From Taeniopygia guttata (lineage: Eukaryota; Chordata; Aves; Passeriformes; Estrildidae), in contig NC_133030.1 in the NCBI RefSeq assembly GCF_048771995.1, positions 40,610,001 to 40,674,000 of the forward strand: DNA of 64,000 bases, written 5' to 3'. Positions within the stretch are counted from its first letter, which is position 1; the number at the start of each line of letters is the position of its first letter. A model generated the notes under the pieces. The model searched no databases, was not told the origin of the DNA, and saw only the letters and a list, made by a program, of their open reading frames with translations. Made by a program: the position numbers and the translations under genes. Shown one piece after another: positions 58,001 to 64,000 of the stretch.

Positions 58001-58684
58001 AGCATTTGGCAGAAAATACACTTTGATAGGCAAGTATCTATAACTGTAAGAGAGCTGGAGTAAAACGTTTTGCACAATAAGGAGTTGTATCCATTATGAT
58101 TTTCAATCTCTTAAAAAGATAGACTACAAAAGAGAGTGCCCTTTGGTGCACAAAAAAACTCTGGGCAGCACTTCAAACCTACTAAATAAGTACTTATTAG
58201 TGGCTTCTTTAATGGCTTCTTGTGCTAATTTATTAAGCTGTTAGTTGTTTTGCAAGTTGTTAGGCATTTTCAGTAAAACAAAATATGTAAACCAGAGGCA
58301 ATTATAAGGCAAAAATATAACTTAAAGTATTTTATTTATTCTGTCAATATAAAATAATTGCAATTTTTTTTTTCAGTAACATTTGATACACAGGTCAAAA
58401 TTAGCTTAACATTTATGAGCCTTAGCCTACACTTCTTAATCAAGGACAGTTTTTATTGTGCTATCAACAGGAAACTTTCCTCCTAGTAAAAATCAGAGGA
58501 TTAATATACCAAATAAGTTTAAGATTCTAATCTCAGTCAGTGGGGGAGAAATAAAATGTTTTACAGCTGCCACTGTCCCCAGTTATGCTTTTAAGGGAGG
58601 AAGCATGGGGGTTTTACCTTCACTGCCCTTTTGGGTGTCTCAGCCAAGACAGGAGGAAGTATTCCTTTGTAGAAGCCAAATAAT
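36984..58684 (-). CDS. SLC25A21: SLC25A21 mitochondrial 2-oxodicarboxylate carrier, 3' seven coding exons (5' part outside window)
   Basis: The exons, in transcript order on the minus strand, are 58684-58618, 52401-52342, 49876-49769, 45752-45588, 40552-40371, 39554-39502 and 37054-36984. All have GT-AG boundaries and joining phases. They encode 234 full residues after a codon split with the previous exon, equivalent to about residue 69 to the end of a roughly 300-residue carrier. The family exchanges 2-oxoadipate for 2-oxoglutarate across the inner mitochondrial membrane in lysine and tryptophan catabolism. Mitochondrial-carrier signatures are visible in repeat 2 (NPFEVVK) and repeat 3 (IPFDVAKSRIQG). 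The missing start encodes repeat 1 helix 1 and its PLDVVK signature. The gene converges on PAX9, the conserved vertebrate arrangement. The C-terminus is three residues longer than the human one as I recall it. Confidence 0.96.
37055..39501 (-). other. SLC25A21: SLC25A21 intron before the terminal exon
   Basis: This is 2.4 kb of AT-rich sequence with no coding exon or recognised repeat. Confidence 0.8.
39502..39554 (-). CDS. SLC25A21: SLC25A21 coding exon (repeat 3, penultimate)
   Basis: This 53-nt exon encodes FLALYKGLLPKIMRLGP between two split Gly codons. The acceptor is CTGCTACAG and the donor is CCAG|GTAATT. LYKGLLPKIMRLGPG is a characteristic block in the final carrier helix region. Confidence 0.95.
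39555..40370 (-). other. SLC25A21: SLC25A21 intron (816 nt)
   Basis: A short AT-rich intron between the repeat 3 exons. Nothing else is seen in it. Confidence 0.8.
40371..40552 (-). CDS. SLC25A21: SLC25A21 coding exon (repeat 3 odd helix and signature)
   Basis: This 182-nt exon encodes DPNLEFLRKFGIG through the repeat 3 signature IPFDVAKSRIQG to TVYKEEG, ending with two bases of a split Gly codon. The donor is GG|GTAAAA. The acceptor is unusual: a homopolymer of 23 T followed by GTAG (A run at 40557-40579 on the plus strand). Confidence 0.97.
40557..40579 (+). repeat. A23 homopolymer at an SLC25A21 splice acceptor
   Basis: Twenty-three A on the plus strand. Read on the gene strand it is T23 directly followed by GTAG and the exon starting at 40552, so it forms the polypyrimidine tract. 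Confidence 0.95.
42660..43260. promoter_or_regulatory. Candidate regulatory block in SLC25A21 intron 7
   Basis: This is repeat-free AT-rich sequence with many homeodomain-like TAAT cores, GATA-like TGATAA and CAGCTG-like E-box motifs. It resembles the vertebrate conserved elements known in SLC25A21 introns that act on PAX9. This is a composition-based guess from reading; no alignment was possible. Confidence 0.3.
45588..45752 (-). CDS. SLC25A21: SLC25A21 coding exon (repeat 2 second half)
   Basis: This 165-nt phase-0 exon encodes 55 residues from QPSSFVQAQQIIKSGG to VKNILPVNN. It includes the conserved GLNKGLTATLGRHGVFNMVY block. The acceptor is TTGTGTAG and the donor is AAC|GTAAGTTC. Confidence 0.96.
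45753..49768 (-). other. SLC25A21: SLC25A21 intron (about 4 kb)
   Basis: AT-rich sequence with no coding exon or recognised repeat. Confidence 0.8.
49769..49876 (-). CDS. SLC25A21: SLC25A21 coding exon (repeat 2 odd helix and signature)
   Basis: This 108-nt phase-0 exon encodes 36 residues starting AFAVAGLGSGLTEA and ending NAFTE. It carries the repeat 2 mitochondrial-carrier signature P-F-E-V-V-K after VVVN. The acceptor is CTTTCCTAG and the donor is GAG|GTAGGA. Confidence 0.95.
49877..52341 (-). other. SLC25A21: SLC25A21 intron (about 2.5 kb)
   Basis: AT-rich sequence with no coding exon or recognised repeat. Confidence 0.8.
52342..52401 (-). CDS. SLC25A21: SLC25A21 coding exon (repeat 1 to repeat 2 link)
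   Basis: This 60-nt phase-0 exon encodes FFTFEQYKKLLGYASLPPGL. The acceptor is CTATTCACAG and the donor is CTG|GTATGT. It matches the carrier segment that closes repeat 1, including the conserved FFTFEQYKKLLGY block. Confidence 0.93.
52402..58617 (-). other. SLC25A21: SLC25A21 intron (about 6.2 kb)
   Basis: The intron carries a decayed CR1 fragment at about 56800-57178 inserted on the opposite strand to the gene. The rest is AT-rich with no recognised coding exon. Confidence 0.8.
56800..57178 (+). mobile_element. CR1 LINE 3'-end fragment, decayed
   Basis: Plus-strand sequence resembles the 3' end of CR1 ORF2 and its 3'UTR. It has TGTTTAGCCTGGAGACAAGA (the Leu-Phe-Ser-Leu-Glu motif before the end of the ORF), then AAATTCTTCACAGAGGAGGA, then AGAGATCCTTCCCAACTTAA and a terminal ATTTTTATGATTTTAT tail like the CR1 ATTCTATG repeat. 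It is heavily diverged with many stops and lies in an SLC25A21 intron. Confidence 0.85.
58618..58684 (-). CDS. SLC25A21: SLC25A21 coding exon (end of carrier repeat 1, first in window)
   Basis: The acceptor is TTCAATAG and the donor is AAG|GTAAAA. The exon starts with the last base of a split Gly codon and encodes LFGFYKGILPPVLAETPK plus RAVK. It covers the matrix loop and second helix of carrier repeat 1. It is 67 nt, which fits the 2+1 split with the preceding exon. That exon and the start codon lie beyond the right edge of the window. Confidence 0.93.
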
Positions 58685-59291
58685 CTATTGAAGAAAAAAA
58701 AGAAATTATTTTTGTATGGATAAACAATCTATCAATACCATACTACCAACTCTATTTTTGCATTTGAGTAAAGCAGCTAATCTTTCAGCATTTCCAGGCA
58801 TACAGACAAATAATGATACTCTCTGCTTACTTGTTAAACAACTACTGTGCTACCAATTATATGCTGTTGAGACGATATAAAGAAATCAGCAATGAATATG
58901 TAAAAATTCAATCAATGTTTTCTGAAATACAGGAAATTGTATTTAAAAAGTGGGGAACATTTTTGACAATGAAAAAGAAGTATTATTCCATTGTTTTAAT
59001 TTGCTTAGCACAGCAATGTTTGTATTAAAAACTGAAGCAATAAAATCACAAAATACAGATTTGGAAAAACCTGTGACTTCAGCAAGCTGCATACAAAACC
59101 ACTGCTTTCTCATTTTCAGATGCTAGCTCATACGTATTTTGAAGTTTAATTTTAAACATGACTCAAAATATAAGAAGTTTTTTCTTTTAGAGACTTAGAT
59201 TTAACTCAAGTTACCTATTCAGAGATCCATGACAGAACATGTATTTCATCTTGGAAAAAAACATTTGGGCGTTATCTTGTCACTGTATGTG

Positions 59292-59305
59292 TGTATATAT
59301 CTCTA

Positions 59306-59351
<46 letters not shown>

Positions 59352-59371
59352 CCTATCTATCTATCTATCTA
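59292..59371 (+). repeat. (ATCT)n microsatellite
   Basis: About 16 tetramer copies with one substitution (ACCT near 59350), preceded by a short TATA/CTCT transition. It lies 5' (in window coordinates) of the CR1 copy in an SLC25A21 intron. Its coding-looking YLSIYLSI translation is an artefact. Confidence 0.95.
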
Positions 59372-59594
59372 CAACCTGCTACATGCCAGCAGACATGGCA
59401 TTTGCAGGCTGCCTGAGCTCTGCTTACAAGGTCAGTGTAGAATCATAATGCTGGGTCTTGGGAATGCTTTAAATGACAAGCAGTTTTAAAAATCTCCATG
59501 TGGTGTCGAAAAAGAGACAGTCCTTGTCTGCTAGGCCTGCACACTAACTTGGATAGTGCATGGTGAGAGTTCAGAAAGGCATTTAATGGAATCA

Positions 59595-61700
59595 CCAAGA
59601 AGATCCATAGAATTATCAAGGTTGGAAGAGACCTTAAAGATCACCCAGTCCAGCCATCAACCCAGCACTATCACTGGTACCCCTAAACCACTAAACCACA
59701 TCCCCCAGACACCTCTTGACTAACAGCTCATTAAATTAATACATGCATTAACTCTTTGTGTTCTAACAAAGTTAGAACTGTGGTCTAACCAGTGATGAGT
59801 AGGGGGGAATGAAGTAAACACCTTCCTTGACCTGATGTTAGCTAAAGCAGCCTGCTGAAGGAGCCCAGGATATCAGCAGACCCTTTGCTTGCAGGCCATA
59901 TTGCTAGCTCGTGCCCAGCTTAGTGTCCATGAGGACCTACAGGTCCTATGCTGTAAATCTGCCTTCCAGCTGATTGGCCCTGAATATAACAGTGGTGTGT
60001 GGTTTATTTTCCCTCACACACAGGACTTCACACTTTCCCTTGGCGAACTCCATGAGGCTCCTGTCAGACCATTTCTCCAGTATGTCAAAGTCCACCTGCC
60101 TGGCAGTACAACCCTTTGGTATTACAGCCACTGTCCCACATTTGAATCATCAACAAACTTGCTGGGGGTACACCCTGCTCCATCTTTCAGAATATTAATG
60201 AGGATGTTGAACAGAGTTGGATCTAGTACTGACCACTGGAGTACACTGTTAGTTACTGGCCTCTAGTTAGACTTTGTACCACTGACCACCACCCTATGGG
60301 TCATTCAGCCAGTTTGCAATCCACCTCAGTAAGTACTAACAGAAGCTTTTGGCATCTTGTACCAAGCTCAACTCCAGATAGGCTTTGATTTCCCTAACCA
60401 AGTCTCTGCATGTTCAGAGTGTCTCCATAACTCCTCTCTTGTACCTGTCCCTTTTTCCACCTTCTGTATGCTTTCATTTATGTTTGAGTTTTGCCAGGAG
60501 TTCCTTGCTCAACAACACAGGCCTCTTGAGATCTTTGCCTGACTTCCTGCATTCTGGCATGAACTTGAGTGGAGGTGATCCTTGAATATTTTGCAGGTTT
60601 CCTGGACCCCTCTTCCCTCCAGAGCCCTTTATCATGGGACTTTTCCAAGCAGACCTCTGAATAAGTGACAGTCTGCTCTCCTGAAGTCTAGGCCTGTGAA
60701 CTTGCTTTTTGCCCTGCTCCCTCTTCTCAGGATCTGAACTCCACCACCTCATGGTCACATGTTAAAAGAAAACAATGAAATTCATATTCCCCACGTGAAT
60801 TTAAAATACTATAAATGCTACAAATACTACCAAGGCTCACTTTGACCATCGCCCCAGTGAGGCCTTCTTCATTTATGTGTTAGAGCTCCAATGAAACACT
60901 TCTCATTGACTCTCACTTGTATCAAGAAGTTATCATTAATGCTGCTGGATTGCTTATGCCCTGCAATGTTGTCTCTCCAGAAAATATCAAGGTAGTTGAA
61001 TTCCCCATTAAGGATCAGGGTCTGTAAACATCAGGCTGCTTCTGGCTGTCTCTACAGGGCCCCATCTTCTTGTTGTTCCAGGTCAGGCAGCCCATAGTAG
61101 ATGCCTACCAACAAATCACCACTATCGATCTGCTCTTTAATCCTTACCCATAAACTCTCATCATTCAACCTCAGGCACTCCAAGCTCCATGCACTCCAGT
61201 TGCTCCCTCTTTGTCTTCCTGGCCAGCCATTCATAAATGGTCTGTATCCCTCCACAGCAGCACTCAGTCCATCCACGGCATCCCTGGGATCCTGACGAGA
61301 TCCTGCCCCTGCAGCTGCACACAGCTCTCCAGTTCCTCATGTTTATGTCCCATGTTGTGTGCCCTGGTGTGCAGGCTCTTCAGAGAGACTTCCTCACTCA
61401 CATTCAACGCTCGAGGTGACCCCAGCTGAGCCCAGTTCATTCACGGTGTGCTCCTCGTGGTTCACTTCACCCCAGCTGCTTTGCTTGGCAGCCTCTGCAT
61501 CGCTCCCTCAGAGCTGCGCTAACTCCCCCTCCCTCAGGGCTCCTGGTTTAAAGCCCTCTTTACCAGGTCAGCCACACTGCAGCAAAGATATGTGTGCAAA
61601 GATACCACTCTGCACCTGATGTCAGGCTGATCTGCCTATTGTAAGACTGACACTGAAGACTTTTTGCTGGAGGAACCTCTACTGTGAACCAGGAGAATCT
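59595..61700 (-). mobile_element. CR1 LINE, 5'-truncated and internally deleted, decayed
   Basis: The minus strand carries, in correct order, degenerate CR1 ORF2 pieces and a 3' end. At about 61330-61400 is the start of the endonuclease region, resembling LHTRAHNMGHKHEELE. At 61052-61276 comes SLWVRIKEQIDSGDLLVGIYY, a close match to the CR1 endonuclease. At about 60840-61020 is GEFNYLDIFWRDNIAGHKQS, and at about 60350-60760 the inter-domain region (KELLAKLKHK). At 59946-60240 is the later reverse transcriptase (SVLDPTLFNIL, DFDILEKWSDRSL). At about 59595-59720 is the CR1 3'UTR with the GACCTTAAAGATC-type block. Stops and frameshifts are frequent. The fingers and early palm of the reverse transcriptase and the stretch before the 3'UTR are missing. 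The exact 5' limit is uncertain. Confidence 0.9.
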
Positions 61701-63961
61701 GCAGAGCTGAGTAACCATATTCATGGTTCTATGAATCCCTAAAAAGTGAAGCAATCTCTAAGTGGCTTTCGCTGCTTTATTCCTCCTTCCTATTTGGAAG
61801 CAAATCTTTCCATGGAAAACAGACAAGAAGGAGTTAAGGTCTATTCCTATGGAACACATTAAGTTTAGAAATCTAAAAACACATGAAACGTTGAGGATAT
61901 ACATCCATATATGCAATATGTAATTCAGTAAACATGGTAAGAGCTAGCTCAGTATTTAATTATGAGCTGTGGTTAAGGGTTTTTTTCCCTTCCTGATTTG
62001 AAATAGAAACAGAAAAAAGGTTAGTAAGCACAGTCAGTGAGATGAAAGGAATAAATAAAAGGAGGAAGTAGAAGACAATGCCATCCCATCACTGCCTATT
62101 GTCAACTGACTAATTTTTTGCATAAAGTGTAGTCGCTTTTAGAACCTCCTGTGCCTGAGGTGGAGGACAAGCAGCTGCCCACAACTTTTACAAATAACAT
62201 TTTACAAATTGTACCCATTAAAGATAGTTATTTCAATCTTTGCAGAATGAACCATTTATGTAATTAAAAAAACTAGCATGATAGTAACAAAAACTTGACT
62301 GGCTTTGCCAGTCAAAAAGTACATACACAATGATCTTATACTTCTGCTTTGCTTGACCAATTGAGTTAGCCTATTTACTCATAGAGTATGTATTTTTTTC
62401 AAAGTCATCTAATGAACAGTGATGACATTTCACATTTGAGAGATATTATCACCTGGACTCAAGCCTTCCTTCAAAAAACTGATGTTCAGAAAAATTATGA
62501 CAGCAGCAATAGCAATCACTGCAGGGTCTGATAGAAGAAAGAGGAGATGACATCATATCCCTAGCTAGAGACACTGGAAAGAACAAATAAATTTCTAACA
62601 GAAACACAGCTACATCTTATTTTGTTTCAGCATTAAGGGTCTAAATGAACATCACCATTCAATTGTATTCTGGGCAAGAGCCCAAACTCATCTTTGCAGC
62701 AGTTGATTTTGAAACATTACAGTCAATCACATCTTCTCAATTTGTTCTTGCAGGCTTTCCCTATCCTTCTGGTTTCCATTTCTTGTTTGGAAGCCTTGAG
62801 TCATTCACCCTGGCAAGAGGACCAACCTAAATCAGTTATTTTCTCCGAATTATACTGAAATTGGGATCTTGCTTAGCTTGTTGTTTTCTTCCTCTGCCTT
62901 TCACATAATTTTCCCTTTAAGGATCTAATAAAGCTGATTGAAGGCATAAGCACAATATTCCCTTTCTTTTGTTGCTGTCAAACCCAAGGCATTTACCCAC
63001 ATTGTTTTATAATTGAAACAAAAAAACCTCTTAGGTCCAATTCTGCTTTCATTACCTCTGCATTATCCCAAGCATAAAAAAAAAGACCTGGCTTTCATGA
63101 CCACATCAGTTACATGAAACAAATGCACAATTTTCAGATTTTATGAAATGTTTTATTTAAACAAAGAGAAGGAATTTTGAAGACCTGATTTGTAAAAAGG
63201 TGGGTGTTGTTCAAAAAGAGGAAGCAAATATTTCTAAATATAATTAACTTTGCTTAAAATTTCATTTATATCAGGAAAATGGTATCTTTCATTTTCATGC
63301 TACGTAGCATGTTGTGAATTTTCTACTAATAGAAAATAAATGATTGGACACTGGGCAATACTTTAACATAACTGTAATATAACTTTGTGTTGACTTAGCT
63401 GGATTTTTAAAAGATTTTAAATTCCCAGAAGTTGTAGAAAAACAAGCAAGTGCTTAGTGAAGGCCGGCGCAAATTAGTACCTACCATTGAGAATAAGGGA
63501 CTTATATTTAGCCATTTATTTTGAGAGCTGCAAGCCACTAACCAGTTCACACATCTAGTCCACCCTCAATCCCAGCATTTACAACTATTTCCCCAGCTGA
63601 GGAGGTATGCTATAGGGAAGGCTGAGTGTCATTCTGGGACAACTGGCACAGACTTCAGCATCTTGAAAAGATATTAAAGGTTGGACACATTCACAGAAAA
63701 TCAGGCTTGGACACTCTTGCTCTCTAAAAAGATTTTTTTTTCTTGTGAAGTATGTTATGTATATTATCCTACTGAAAATGTTAAATAGACATCTCTACAG
63801 GAACCCCATATAAACCTATCAATGACACAGTTAGCTAAGCTGGCTTCTGAATTTCTATTATGCAGCTATATTTCTTTATTTATTCTGTGTCTGCTACACA
63901 GATATCTGCCATTTTAGATATTGGCACTAAATATTAAGTCCTCACTTTCATAGCATATTTC

Positions 63962-63963
<2 letters not shown>

Positions 63964-63993
<30 letters not shown>
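63964..63993 (+). repeat. Poly-T run (30 bases)
   Basis: An uninterrupted T run close to the right edge, in an SLC25A21 intron. I see no attached SINE or processed copy within the window. Confidence 0.95.
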
Positions 63994-63996
<3 letters not shown>

Positions 63997-64000
63997 GAAG

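Larger units (their letters stand above)
58685..64000 (-). other. SLC25A21: Part of a large upstream SLC25A21 intron
   Basis: This runs off the right edge. The preceding coding exon (expected to encode the SYKSLVDSF region and end EG) is not found here, so the intron is longer than 5.3 kb. It contains an (ATCT)n microsatellite, a large CR1 copy, and a poly-T run near the window end. Confidence 0.8.

Noticed and set aside
59229-59489. Frames rich in Tyr-Leu-Ser-Ile repeats
   Set aside because: Translation of the (ATCT)n microsatellite.
59946-60131. Minus-strand frame containing an EKWSDRSLMEF-type motif
   Set aside because: It is a short intact piece of the decayed CR1 reverse transcriptase, not a host gene.

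Overview
The window is vertebrate nuclear DNA, most likely from a bird. It carries multi-exon genes with GT-AG introns, CpG islands and simple repeats. Its two recognisable interspersed repeats are both CR1-type LINEs, the dominant family in birds and other sauropsids. I cannot name the species.

Layout. Positions 1 to about 12,900 are the 5' flank of PAX9. I see no gene there, only alternating GC-rich CpG patches and AT-rich stretches, a 223-bp pyrimidine microsatellite (5781-6003) and a 26-bp tandem duplication (6156-6207). PAX9 lies on the plus strand from 13588 to 31791 in four coding exons: 13588-13591 (only the start codon plus one base), 14509-15135 (the whole paired domain and the octapeptide), 17447-17586, and 31537-31791. 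These join in frame to 341 codons plus stop, the length I recall for vertebrate PAX9. Intron 3 is about 14 kb, with no coding exon seen in it.

From 36984 to beyond the right edge the minus strand carries SLC25A21, the mitochondrial 2-oxodicarboxylate carrier. Seven coding exons, including the terminal one, are inside the window. The first coding exons are to the right of position 64000. The two genes converge tail to tail, about 5.2 kb stop to stop. This is the conserved vertebrate PAX9-SLC25A21 synteny, in which regulatory elements of PAX9 are known to lie within the neighbouring carrier gene.

Function. PAX9 is a paired-box transcription factor for pharyngeal pouch, sclerotome, limb and craniofacial development. 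SLC25A21 exchanges 2-oxoadipate and 2-oxoglutarate across the inner mitochondrial membrane in lysine and tryptophan breakdown. Their linkage is regulatory rather than metabolic.

The rest is intronic and intergenic DNA with two decayed CR1 copies (56800-57178 plus strand; about 59595-61700 minus strand), microsatellites, a 13-bp minisatellite and homopolymer runs. I found no sign of a new biological system. The observations most worth checking are a tandem NAGNAG acceptor in PAX9, a homopolymer T23 acceptor tract in SLC25A21, a possible cryptic exon beside a regulatory-looking block in SLC25A21 intron 7, and a CR1 copy with two internal deletions.
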